A stretch of DNA of 64,000 nucleotides from Ambrosia x helenae (taxonomy: Eukaryota; Streptophyta; Magnoliopsida; Asterales; Asteraceae): positions 36,206,204-36,270,203 of the forward strand of contig CM061223.1 in the NCBI GenBank assembly GCA_030844895.1. Reading direction: 5' to 3'. Position 1 is the stretch's first letter; each line of letters starts with the position of its first letter. Shown piece by piece: positions 23,887-35,025 of the stretch. Under the pieces are notes generated by a model. That model was given only the letters and a program-made list of their open reading frames with translations. It made no database searches and had not been told where the DNA came from. The position numbers were made by a program, and so were the translations under genes.

Positions 23887-24652
23887 AGGTTAAATGAGTC
23901 TAAGCGTTCAGTTCAAGTATGATCATCAATCCGGTAAGGAATTTATTTCCAAAAAAAAATAAAATTAATCTAGTTGATTAGCATTATACATCACGATTGA
24001 ACACGAGTCAATCAAGAATTAAATTTGGAAAAGGTACAATGAGCCATAGAACCCGGATAGACGCCAATTACACGGTCATGGTGAGCTAAGGCTCAGCCAA
24101 ACCGGAAATTGGAAAAAATGCAAAGAATACTTAAAACTCAGACAAATGCCAATCACACGGTCATGGTGGGCTAAGGCTCAACCGAACCGGGAATTGGAAG
24201 GCATGATCGCATCAACAGGACTGCGCGATCGGATAAAACACAAATAGCTTAATAATACGGGTACACAGAAATACGTTAGACAAACTGACAAGAATGTTTC
24301 TATTAAACAAGATTCATGACCAGAAGTTGCCCACTTGGAGAGTACCGTGGTGATCGCGATAAGATCACCGTGTCATGTGTGGATTGCTTACCCTGGCCAG
24401 GTAAGTGTTAAACACATGGTGCGGTGGGCTTCTCATGATCTACACTTCTACCCTTCACGTGACAAGGACTGGGTCAGGGGAGAAAGGCATGTTAACTTCT
24501 CTAAAAATATAACTCGCGAGGTCATATAACAAGGAAGTATTGCCAAACAACTTAAGAGGCCGGGTAGACCGGGTAAGTAAAACCGAAGCATAAATGACCC
24601 ACGGGTCGTAGAGCCAAGGGTATTACCACAACGGTTACACGGACCAAGGTAA

Positions 24653-24863
24653 GACTTGAACCTTAATCAAAGGTTAAGTCATAACTAAACTCAAACCTTT
24701 ATAGAAGGTTAATTCGTAAATAGACTTGAAACTTAATCAAAGGTTAAGTCATAACTAAACTCGAACCTTTATAGAAGGTTGAATTCATAAATAGACTTGA
24801 ACTTTAATCAAAGGTAAAGTCATAACTAAGCTCGAACCTTTATAGAAGGTCAAATTCGTAAAT
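24653..24863. repeat. Tandem array, three units of 70-71 bp, decaying to about 25100
   Basis: Units begin GACTTGAA at 24653, 24723 and 24794. Each contains TCAAAGGTTAAGTCATAACT or a close variant, then CTTTATAGAAGGT. Diverged units continue rightward. Confidence 0.85.
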
Positions 24864-25308
24864 GAAGGTGAACCTTAATCAAAGGTTAAGCCATGAATAA
24901 ACTCGAGCCCTAATCGAACGTTAATCCGTAAGCAGACTTGAACCATAATCAAATGTTAAGTCATAAACACAAACGAGTCCTGACTATAGGATGAATCGCA
25001 AGTAAATCAATCGGACCTTAACTGAAGGTCAAACCATAATAAATCTGAGTCTTAACCGAAGGTTAAACTGTAAACCAAACTAGACCCTAGTCGAGGGTTA
25101 GTTAAACAGTAAAGGTTAAACCTTCATGGAAGAAAAAAAAATCACAAATGAATCTGAACCATATCTAAGGGTAAACACTAAATAAATCTGAACCATACTT
25201 GAGCGGTTAACTCGTATTCCAACATGAACCCCATACTGAGGAAAAACAAAAGGCCAAGATTCGGGCTAAGCTCAAGGTTAAGTTATACTTAAACTTGACT
25301 CGTAATGA

Positions 25309-25512
25309 ATTCGTGAAAGCCTACGAGCAAATGTGAACTACGAGTCACACTAATCATATTAAATTCGTGAAAGCCTACGGGCAAATGTGAACTATGCATC
25401 ACACTAATCATATTAAATTCGTGAAAGCCTACGGGCAAATGTGAACTATGCGTCACCTAATCATAATGAATTCGTGAAAGCCTACGGGCAAGTGTGAACT
25501 ATGATTCACACA
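25309..25512. repeat. Tandem array, four units of 53-54 bp
   Basis: Units begin ATTCGTGAAAGCCTACG at 25309, 25363, 25417 and 25470. The repeats are contiguous with no spacers, so this is not CRISPR-like. Confidence 0.9.
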
Positions 25513-26111
25513 AAACTGAGCTAAAAACATGGTTTAATACCGTAAAATGACGTGTTAGATAAAAGAAGAAATTAAACGCTAAATCAATAGGGGGCTCATA
25601 GAAGACCCTGGAAACCGGAGGTGCCTCCGCACCAGAGAGACTATCCTAGCCTTGAGCAAGGACGTTGTGGGAGTAAATGATGATCGATGTGGTCTAATGA
25701 AGGCCTGTCAAAAACAAACAAAGCGAGATAAACCTCATGGGCCTTAGCACATGGTGGATCAACGGACAATCTGAACTCTAAATCATATTGATAGCTGTGA
25801 GTCGCAGAAATGAAGGCAATGCCTTCATAACAAACCAAAAGCGGTCTACTGGACTACTATGCATACGAATACTAAATAGAGAAAACATAAGTGAATAGAC
25901 TTGTGTGAATAAACATGGTAATGTAACACCATGAAGCTAAGACAAGTAAGAACATTTTTAAGGAACGCTAAATTGATTTAAGGGTCAATAAGTTCTAAGG
26001 GACATGAATGAATAGATCGAATCATAGCATAGACACGAACCCTGTAAGGGTAGACCATTAAAAAAAAATTGCCTTGGGACCAAAGTGTTCTGAGGGATTA
26101 AATAGAAAAAA

Positions 26112-27632
26112 AATGACCCGGCAGGGGATTTGAAGACGGGGTGTTATATACGCAATAATACCTAGATAAATAAAAGAGTCGGAAGACTCAGGTTAAATCT
26201 CAAATAAGATGCTTACGAGAGCTAGAAATGTAAATTCGAAAGGCTAGATAAGAAAGGGTCACAAACCCTATGCTAATTCTATCGATAGGATAAAATTCCT
26301 AAAAGCCCGGGGCATCGGGGCAAAAAGATAATAGGTGATCAATCGCCTAGAATTAATTTGACTAAGAGTGAAACTCACATACTAAAATTCGGATAAGATA
26401 ACACCAATGTGAGTTAAAGAATGCATGAGATAGGCGAAGTGCTATCTGAGGTATTAAATGGAGGATTCCATGGAATATTCAAACTCTAAATGAGTAATGC
26501 GAAATACTAGTCTAGCACTGAACTAGGACATATGTACGTTGTGAAATCCCACGTTGGTTGGGAAAGGGAAACAAACACTTCCTTATAAGGGAGTGGCTAC
26601 TCTTACTATCACGACGCGTTTTGGCCAGTCCTCCGGGGGTGAGACCAATGCAAAACCGTGAGCTTGGTCACAGTCTAATACGGCTGGGCGGGCAAAGCGG
26701 ACAATATACGATACTAGTTACCTTGGGCTGTTATAGCCTGCTAAAAGAAAGTTGGAATTTTATAAAGTCCAACAAATCCAAACTCAGAAGTTTGACAGAC
26801 GTGTGTAGAAACACATCATAAGTCGCAGTCCTGAGATTGGATGACTAACTAAAGCATGTGACTTATGAAACTAAGTCTATTTGTAGCCGAAAACCCTGAC
26901 GAATTAACTATTCACAAAATTGGCAATCGGATAGTAACAGAACGAATGATGAACCATTAATAGTCTAGTGATTGCTAAGCGATCATTAGAAGATTCAAAC
27001 GGGTCAAGTGAAGTCGTCGCCACTTGGACCTAGAGGAATGCATAAATACAACTAAGCCTATTAAAAGGTGAAAATACTATTAAAAAGGACACTCGGTGTT
27101 TAGGACAAGGAATACGTGAGGTACGGAAAGGAATCGATGCTTTCCGGTAAAACCATGGCATTATAAAAAGCCTTTGAGCAGAAACAAAATGAAAACTAAA
27201 TCCACGTTGATCGTGGGTGACGAATTTCGGGAAGTCGTTGTGATAACTAAATCTAGTATGCGCCTCAGTGCATAGAAATGGTTCTAAGCAAAGTAAATAA
27301 TCAAATGAACACCCTAAGCCCTCGGGGACTTAAGGATTCTAAACACGCAAAAGAGTCAAATCAAAGACGCTTGGTCGAACCGTAACATCGTGAGTGCCTA
27401 CACTAGAATAATTATCTGCGAGAGTAGAATCAGAAGGAATAATTCAATGTCAAATAGATAACACCTCGTAGTAGAGGGGATAAAAACACAAGACTCATTT
27501 GTGAGTCGTGATCTATTTAGATTCCAGCCGATAGGCTATGCTCCATGCAGCTGATGAGCTAGAATAACCTACCTATTCTATAAGTATCCGGTTTCAAGGA
27601 CGAAACCCTCTTTAAGGGGGGGGGGGTAGAGT
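26112..27632 (+). other. Right copy of the LARD internal 3' segment with polypurine tract
   Basis: About 99% identical to 7892-9411. The G-run before the LTR is one base longer than in the left copy. It carries the second TRIM-like module at 26540-26734. Confidence 0.75.
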
Positions 27633-28274
27633 TGTAACGCCCCAAAATCCATCAAAAAAGTCATAATTCTATTATTAACGTTTTGGGCTTAATTAAGCTA
27701 AACAAATACCAAATGATACAAAATACTCAACCTTGTAGTTAACTTGGTTAAATACCATGAGACTAATAATACTAAGACCATAACTAGAAACTAACTTGGT
27801 TAGTGGTTCTAGTTAGAACAACAATTTCTTGTGTGTAGTAGAGGGGCCAAAACTGCCATAAGGCCATAATGGCTAAACAAAATAAAAAAAAATGAAAAGG
27901 AAGCCATCTCTATATCCTGGAGATCGACTTCAACACACACAAACACCACAAAACACACACACTAACCCAAAACCCCAATTCTTACCCAAATCAGGCCAAA
28001 ATCAAAGGGGAAATCCGTGCATTAAGCAAAAAGGGATCATCTAAGGTCCAACACACCCAAAGGTATCAATTATTTGGTTCAATTTGATGTATACTTCATA
28101 TATGAACATGGTGAAAATTCTTGGGTGTTTTGTAAATGTTAAATTAGTGATCATTAGAGGTTGCTCTAGCATTAGGGAACCTTAATCATGTTTAATCTAG
28201 TCAAAAGATGCTAATACATGCATGAATTGTGTGATTCATGTGAAATTGTTGAATATGTGAAAGGTTGGTTTTAT
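27633..28274 (+). repeat. Truncated 3' LTR of the LARD element
   Basis: It matches 9412-10053 closely, then similarity stops abruptly at 28274 (GGTTTTAT). About 2 kb of LTR is missing, with no target duplication. Confidence 0.75.
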
Positions 28275-28557
28275 ACTTACAAAAAATGAATTATTCCTTC
28301 TGATTCTAATAAAAAATGAATATGTGGTCCAGACTTAAACAACAATAAAATAATAAATAAAATATTAATATACTTACACGGAGGTAAAAATCCCTTACAT
28401 CGGTGTAATTTGGCGTAAATTAATATAATTTTTTTACAGCGGGGTTTACGTGTTTTTACATCAGTATGCAATTTTTTTTCGCATTTTACGTCGAGTTCTC
28501 GTGAGTTCTCACAACTCATCGAGTTCTCAACGGATCCTAACCATATATATATTATCA

Positions 28558-28940
28558 TGTGAAAACTCTCTTGAGTTGAGAAAACTGTGAAAACCTTATG
28601 TAACCCCTATGTAAAACCTTTTTTTTCTGATTTTTTTAGAATAGCTTGTATATTCAATTTTATTAGTTTTGGTAAAAAAATCAAAAAAACGTTGAATAGA
28701 TTTTTTTTTTAAAAAAAATTACGTAACAAACATGTTACATATGTAACAATGCTGACGTATGATAAATAACGAGTTTGTGTAACATATGTGTAACAAAATA
28801 ATCTACTCGGTGCTTTTTTGATGATTTTTTTTGCCAAAACTAATAAAATTGAATATAAAAGCGATTATGAAAAAATCAGAAAAAAATTTGTTTTTACATA
28901 GGGGTTACACGGTTTTTTCAACTCAATAGGGTTTTTAAAT
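28558..28940. mobile_element. Fold-back MITE-like element next to (TA)n
   Basis: The left arm has CTTGAGTTGAGAAAACTGTG and TAACCCCTATGTAAAA. The right arm has the inverse (TTTTACATAGGGGTTACACG, TTTTTCAACTCAATAGGG). Inner arms also pair (TTCAATTTTATTAGTTTTGG with CCAAAACTAATAAAATTGAA). No ORF. Confidence 0.7.
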
Positions 28941-28948
28941 TAGCCCAA

Positions 28949-28950
<2 letters not shown>

Positions 28951-29007
<57 letters not shown>
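28951..29007. repeat. (TA)n microsatellite
   Basis: About 28 TA units directly after the fold-back element. Confidence 0.95.
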
Positions 29008-29012
<5 letters not shown>

Positions 29013-30071
29013 CCCGATCAAGCTCTATATTTAATATCAATTTTTTGTTATGATTTCAGTTAGGAGTGGATAACATATATGTAATACTAGGATCTAATGG
29101 TCAAATATGGGAATTTTTTTTTAAAGTGAACTTCATTAACACCAAGCCAACCCTTGTTCTAAGAAAAATGAAAAGCCGTCAAAATACAAGAATCAAATTA
29201 CATCAACTCAAAACCACACCATTTATTCCAAACTATAAAATTACAATTGTGTCTACTTTTGAACCATAGAAATCCTAATGATTTTCACATCAGCTATGAT
29301 CTCCTTAACCCTGATCTTCTTATTAGAGAAAATTCACTCATTTATAGCTTTCCAAATCTTATAGATCTTCTTAGATTTTTAGTTAACGGATTCGATAGAT
29401 TCATATTCAATTTTATTTGCAGATTTAACAATATTCCGAGGTGAGTATGAAATCGAAATCGAGTTTCAAATGCAAATCAAATCAATAATCGAATTTAATT
29501 AGTCGAATCTAATTTGAATACAAATGAAATTCAAATCCAGGTTAAAAAACTTAATATAATTAAATTCGATTAATTTGAAAATTCGTTATTCATTAAACAC
29601 CCTTAACAGAAACCTACATCTATTCATCAATAAATTATTTAAAGTTTTAATTTATATATACCTACAACTAACTGATTAACCCGGAAAGGTCCCAGGGTTG
29701 AAAAATTTAATATGACTTAATAAAAAATGATAAAAGAAGAAAACTCAAATCACGAAAGAGTAAATAACTTAAACATAATCAATCTTAATTAAAAAATTTC
29801 ACTACGTGGTAACCTGTTGCAAATGGCTCAAGTTAACGAACCACAAAATCTCTCAATCACTACATGTCCATATATTCCCTAACCTAAAACCTAATCAGTA
29901 ATCATCTAAACAATCACTTATGTAAGCTGCAACTATTCAAAAACTCATCAATCTCTAATGACTCCTATAATTCTTAACCTAATCAACTAAACAATCACTT
30001 AAGTTGGAAGTTGTAACCATTAAAAAACTTATCACATCTATGAACCAAGTCTCACAATACTAATATTGATA

Positions 30072-30260
30072 CCTAACCTAAAAGAATGTATAACTCTAAT
30101 ATTAACACCTATCATAAATGCTAAAAACAAATGCATAACTCTAATATCAATATTCAATACATAACCTAAAACGATGTATAACTCTAATATTAATACATGT
30201 CATAAAGGCTAAAAAGAAATACATACTTCTAATATCAATATTCAATACCTAACCTAAAAC
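30072..30260. repeat. 88-bp direct repeat, about 2.1 units
   Basis: Starts at 30072, 30160 and 30248 share C.TAACCTAAAA and then TATAACTCTAATATTAA. It lies in the 3' region of the Helitron. Confidence 0.8.
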
Positions 30261-30421
30261 AATCTATAAATCCAATGTTAACACCATAATCCTAATATTG
30301 TTTTACTTAACAGTAACCATAAACGGAATGGAGATAAGTTATGGGACTTACCACCATAATCAGGTCCTAATCGGAATTATAAACAGAATCCAAATCCCAT
30401 AACTACTGTAACCGCCACTGT

Positions 30422-30514
30422 ATGAAGAATATGGTAGTATTGCTCCGCAAATGCATTGCCAACAACTTGAGCACTCAAAAGAACAACAGCAGGACTTGCC
30501 GCTTGTGATGCTAT
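30422..30514 (-). pseudogene. Captured exon piece of a G3BP/NTF2-domain protein
   Basis: After a minus-strand splice-like TTTTACAG, 31 codons read into VVGNAFAEQYYHILH, the conserved start of the NTF2-like domain of plant G3BP-type RNA-binding proteins. It stops matching at 30422, where the source exon would continue with the rest of the domain. It is too short to fold as NTF2. It follows the COX5b pieces in the same direction. Confidence 0.75.
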
Positions 30515-30820
30515 CTGTAAAACACATTCAACATTGGGATTCAAATAATATTTCTATAGAAGCATGCATGTATAATAACACTATTAAACAATGAACACTA
30601 ACATATCCAACCCCATAAATAAAATAACACATATATCTTTAAAAACACACACAAACAACCACATACATCTAAAATCTTATCCAGCTAAACACAACCTAGT
30701 AACAAAGAAAGAATCAAAGACTAAGCAAGATAAAATTTTGAAATATACCCTAATCAGCAAAACAAAAACAAAACAAACCCAAGTCAACAAAATCAAACTT
30801 TAAATAATCATTCGACTTGC

Positions 30821-31037
30821 CTTGGTTTCGAAGGGTCCTTCAGGAAAATTGATATAAAAAATATCCCGACCCTAATTATTACACAAAAAGAAATAGATAC
30901 CAGTCAATATCAATGTCAACATATTAAAACATCTAAAATCTAAACCAATTAAAAGAGACCTGGACCTCAGCTTCAAGCTCCGCACGCTCGTGACCAGTGG
31001 CAATAGGCATCACATCTTCCACTTTCGTAGCAACATC
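30821..31037 (-). pseudogene. COX5B: Captured exons of cytochrome c oxidase subunit Vb
   Basis: Two minus-strand exons: 30960-31037 (26 codons, contains VEDVMPIATGHERAELEAE) and 30821-30871 (17 codons, contains INFPEGPFETK). Both match the central part of plant mitochondrial COX Vb, a nuclear-encoded zinc subunit of complex IV. The first exon has TAG before it and a GT donor. The second has an AG acceptor and a GCAAGT (GC-type) donor. Frame is kept across the intron. The transit peptide and the zinc-binding C-terminus are absent, so no working subunit can be made. Confidence 0.8.
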
Positions 31038-31136
31038 CTACATTTCATAACAAACAAACAAACAAATCCTTAATTCATGAAAGTATTACATATTAAATTA
31101 AAAAGAAAGTGCAGATCTGAAAGGGACTTGATCGAT

Positions 31137-31138
31137 TG

Positions 31139-31198
<60 letters not shown>

Positions 31199-31222
31199 TG
31201 ATTGATAATAATAATAATAATG
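31137..31222. repeat. (TAA)n microsatellite between captured gene pieces
   Basis: About 27 TAA/ATA units with one interruption (ATGATTG), directly between the IDH and COX5b fragments. Confidence 0.95.
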
Positions 31223-31253
31223 TATAACAGAATAATAACAATAATAATAACAC

Positions 31254-31447
31254 CACCCATGGGCGTATTCAACCCGCCTTTCAAACACACCTTATTCTTC
31301 CTAATTGAATCCAACACCTTCGATGGAATCGTCTTCATGTAGCCGTGTACCTCGAAATTCTCAAAGAAGATGGGCACGTGCATGGCTTCCATGACATGTT
31401 CGACGGCGTCGGTGACTAAGGGTCCGATGCCGTCGCCCGGAACGTTA
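31254..31447 (-). pseudogene. Captured exon 2 piece of NAD-isocitrate dehydrogenase regulatory subunit
   Basis: The minus strand reads PGDGIGPLVTDAVEHVMEAM and then SIRKNKVCLKGGLNTPMGG, conserved in plant mitochondrial IDH regulatory subunits. The reading is open to about 31254, where similarity ends at a GT and repetitive DNA begins. The rest of the enzyme is absent. The first-exon piece is at 34822-34920, and the solo LTR lies in what would be intron 1. Confidence 0.8.
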
Positions 31448-31692
31448 AGATTTAGTATTTCTAACCATAACTAAGACATCTTTACCTTACAAAAGATGAA
31501 AAATCAACTTTGGTAAAAATAGGGCTACAAAGCAATACAAACATAGAGTTAAAACCAAGATATGAACATTAAACAGCTAACAACTCCTCGATAAAAATAG
31601 CAAACCACATGGTGACCTCCAAAATTCAGGTTTTTAAATCAAGTCACATACCCAACGTTAAGTAGAGTTAAACGTGACCACAATGTATCGCC

Positions 31693-34619
31693 TGTAACAC
31701 CCCAAAACCATTTGTTCGCCTAACTACGCCATTAGGCGTGATTAGCAAAATATTAACACGAGACTTAGAGGATAAGAACATGGGTTATATTCTAATATGG
31801 AAATAACCTAGTTAATAATATTATGTTTATAAATGAATAAAAAGTGTTTGAAACTAGCTTATGAGTTAGTTTTTATACGAAAATGACCTGGTGGGTTAGT
31901 TGAGGGGCTATAGTTGCCAATGTGATGAACTTGATTTTTATTAATAAAAAAAATAAAACAATACACACACAAGTGTGTGTTACGAAAATACATCAGGAGA
32001 ACACATCTCCTTCAGGACTCAAACCCTAAACACAAGAACATGCTTGAATCCAAGCCAAATCAAGGGGTTTTTCAGTGCATTAGCAAGATACGGGTTATCT
32101 AAGGCCTATAGAACATCAAGGTACCTTTTATTTGGTAGAAATTGATGTTATATTCGTTTTTTATTCTTATGAAAATTTAGGGTTTTGATAAAAACGTGGA
32201 ATTGATGGTTAATATGGGTTACCCTAGTCTTGGAGAGCCTTAAACATGTATAATCCGGTTACAAATCACACTAATATGTGTATTTGATTTTGATCATATG
32301 CTTATGTATATGTGTAGAATTTTGGGGTTTAACCTCTAGGTTGAATCAACTTATATCTAGTAATCTTTGTGACTCTTAGGAGCTGTTAATATGAGAAATT
32401 TAGGCAAAGTGGTTTAAATAATGTAATATGATGATGATTAGACAAATGGTTATGCTTTGGCTAATCTTGAGCTTTTGAAACTAAGTATATTGGTGGATGC
32501 ACACCAAATGTTTGATGAAATGCCTAGATGAGTTAATCTCAACTAGACATGTAAGAAAATGGCTATGGATTTAGCTATAAATGGGTAATGAATACATGAT
32601 TTATGGATAGTGAATTAATTCCATGTTATGTATTCTAATAATCAAGTTTGACATGTCCCTAAGTTAGGTACAAGAACTAGGGATGCAAACGGGTCAAACG
32701 GATGCAAGTAATGCGTATGGAAGCAAGAACGGATATGAGGTAAGTTTTACTTACACCAATGTACTATAACATAGCTTAATTGTTATAAACATTAGTTTTA
32801 AATCTTGAGTGTGAGATAAAGATAAACCCCAAGGGGTAGAATCTATTAAGTGGGTCGCCCTATGTGCGCTCAATACAAAATGTGGGTTTTGACCTTAATC
32901 GAGATAATGAGTTATGACCAAATGGAGAAATCCATCAAACAGGTCAACTAATAAAGATATGTGAGAAATGATGTTTTAATCCAAATTAAATCAATTGAAT
33001 GAAGTCGTTAAGCATGATGTTAAATGGGTCAAGTTTGTGTCACTTGATCCATAGATAAAAACTTGGGTATCATAGTATTATGAACTATGAGTCTAAACGG
33101 GTCAAATGGTGATGTCCTCACCATGTGAGTCCAACACTTGATGCTTGTATTCCAAACATTAAGATTCATAAAGTTAAACGGGTCAAATGGCAAGTTATTG
33201 CCATTTGAATTCTGAGAAATTAACGTTGCCTATTTAGAAAGCATACAGGTAAATACATTCGCGCGTGCATGCTCAATGCTAAGAATCATGGAGGGTAAAC
33301 AAAAGGTATGGATATGGGTCAAGGCCACCCGGTAAGTCCATAGTCAAATAAACGTCTTCGGGCGAAGCAACATAGGTGATAAAAGCACTCACACGAAGTG
33401 TGGATGCCCATCAAGTAAATTATTTCCATAACTATGTCTAATGCGCGCTAATGCGCTTAGAATCTACTAAACAAGTGAAAACTTGATAAAGGATGAAAAT
33501 CTAAGTCCGGAAGGACTTAGAGGCTTTTAAACAAGTCAATGAGTCAAAAACATTGGAATTGGAACAAGAGGTTTCGCCACGAATGGCTAAATTGAAATAT
33601 TTGACCATGAATGGGGCATTTTGGGAAGTTAAAAGATTTCTAAAGGTTGAATCTAAGAAACTAAATCATAATGAAACAAATCGGATAAGCGCTTTTGTTG
33701 ATCAAGTGTCTAATGACTTGACAACTTAATCGGTAGGCATTTTGTGTGGTCAAAAAGTGCCTTGTTTGATTCAAGGCCTTAAGGGTCAATATGGGTAAAA
33801 ATCAACATAAACACTTAAAACTTTGAACCGGGTCATAGCATTATGAACCGGACTATAATTTCAGTCAAACAAAGGTTTATTTAGTCGGCAAGTCAATACT
33901 TAGGCTTCGGGAATCATCAAATGCGGTTGCGACATGATTCCCATGCTTAAAAATCACCAAATTTACATCAAAAGCTGTGAGCGGCCGCTCACAGAGACCG
34001 CGCGGCCGCTCACAGAGAACAGTATGACGGCACAATCTTTAAAATTGCATATAAAATCGTAGAAAAATCGTTAGGAGGCATTCTTTATATGTCTGGAAAG
34101 CTATCGGAGCGTAGAACAATTCTTATTTGAAAGTCGAAGTCGGATTTTGGGTTTTAGAAGGGGTAAAAGTGATCCGAACAGCTGCTGCGCAAAAGTTGCA
34201 GCAGTTTGTTCTCCTGATAAAGGGCCGTTTGGCCTGGTTCGTTCCGTTTCGACGTGTAACGACTATCGTACTAGTTTAAATGTATCATTGACAACCCACT
34301 AACCATTCCTTGTGTAATGGTGCTAGGTAAACATGTGATGGAAGTCCCAGAGCAAGAATCAAGCCGCGATAAAAGCCGAACACACCCGATCACTCATCAA
34401 GCTTCCGCATTAGAATTCAAGGAACTCCCGTTAAAATGCAAAATCTTAGAGTATGTTTTAACTACTAAAATGTAAAAATTTGTGGGAATCAAATATGTAT
34501 TTGATCTTAATGGCTTGAGTTTATAATAAATATCAAAATTTTAATCGGGAGTGGTTTAAGTAAGGTCCAAACCCGTAAGATTAGACGTTAATCACGTGAT
34601 TACGGGTTAGGGTCTTACA
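31693..34619 (+). repeat. Solo LTR, 2,927 bp, related to the LARD LTR
   Basis: It starts TGTAACACCCC and ends GGTCTTACA, flanked by TCGCC (31688-31692) and TCACC (34620-34624), a 5-bp duplication with one mismatch. The terminal bases and an internal GTGCATTA...ATCTAAGG block resemble the LARD LTR at 9412, so it belongs to a related family. No internal region or partner LTR lies beside it. No gene is visible in it. It contains a repeated GCGGCCGCTCACAGAGA motif near 33980-34016. Confidence 0.75.
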
Positions 34620-34821
34620 TCACCAAACAATAAATCACCACATACTGACGTCTAAAAATCAAGTTTATTAAGCAAAACATATGATCGGCCAATTGGCAGG
34701 CATACAACACATCAACAACACATAAACAATGGCAAACGCAACAATACAAACGAAACTTCACCACGGTGAAAACAAGAAAGCAACACGCCACCACTTTCGC
34801 CACCGTTGGTATAAAAAAGAT

Positions 34822-34920
34822 CTGTGGTGTGCCGTCGTCGGTTCGGGGCATGTAGGTGACGGATATGGAGAGGGGTGGGTGTTGTCCGTGCAATAATTGC
34901 TTGAGGATCGTAGAGAACAT
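34822..34920 (-). pseudogene. Captured exon 1 of NAD-isocitrate dehydrogenase regulatory subunit
   Basis: The minus-strand ATG at 34918-34920 opens 33 codons that start MFSTILKQLL and end VTYMPRTDDGTPQ. The VTYMPR..DGTP end is the conserved exon 1 end of plant IDH regulatory subunits, after a short mitochondrial transit sequence. Similarity stops at 34822, where the sequence after CAG is not GT, so this is a capture or deletion break. The sequence just beyond (about 34788-34821) is shared with 47581-47614. Confidence 0.7.
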
Positions 34921-34968
34921 CTGGCCATTACTGTTTGGTTTGGTTTGGTTTGATTTAATTAGGGTTGT

Positions 34969-35025
34969 GAAGAAGAAGAAGAAGAAGAAAAAGAAGAAGA
35001 AGATGATGATGATGATGATGAAAAT
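34969..35025. repeat. (GAA)n(GAT)n microsatellite in the captured 5' leader
   Basis: On the minus strand this is a TTC/ATC-rich leader just upstream of the captured IDH start codon, so the leader seems to have been captured too. Confidence 0.85.

Larger units (their letters stand above)
23887..26111 (+). other. LARD internal region, non-coding 5' part
   Basis: No gag or pol similarity in any frame. It holds an imperfect duplication with CACGGTCATGGTG (about 24075 and 24158) and two tandem arrays. The many short ORFs are not conserved in any way I recognise. Confidence 0.6.
7892..28274 (+). mobile_element. Large non-coding LTR retroelement, arranged INT-LTR-INT-LTR
   Basis: A 1.5-kb block at 7892-9411 recurs almost identically at 26112-27632, and each copy is followed by the same LTR start (TGTAACGCCCC at 9412 and 27633). 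The complete LTR (9412-23871) ends in TTACA and is followed at once by a tRNA-Met primer site. The order is therefore truncated internal region, full LTR, full internal region (23872-27632), truncated LTR (ends 28274). The internal region has no gag or pol similarity, so this is a LARD-like non-autonomous element. The two internal copies differ by about a dozen changes in 1.5 kb, so the arrangement is young. Confidence 0.75.
28275..29667. other. Gene-free AT-rich stretch with fold-back elements and a (TA)n tract
   Basis: It contains a partial fold-back (about 28290-28545), a full fold-back (28558-28940) and (TA)n at 28951-29007. From 29008 to 29667 I see only AT-rich sequence with repeated AATTCGA and AAATTCAAAT words. 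Confidence 0.6.

Noticed and set aside
25309..25512. Regular repeats that might suggest a CRISPR array
   Set aside because: Units are contiguous, without spacers, in a plant retroelement.
31070..31392. ORFs with long Tyr or Ile runs
   Set aside because: The runs are reading of the (TAA)n microsatellite; only the IDH-like part is protein-derived.
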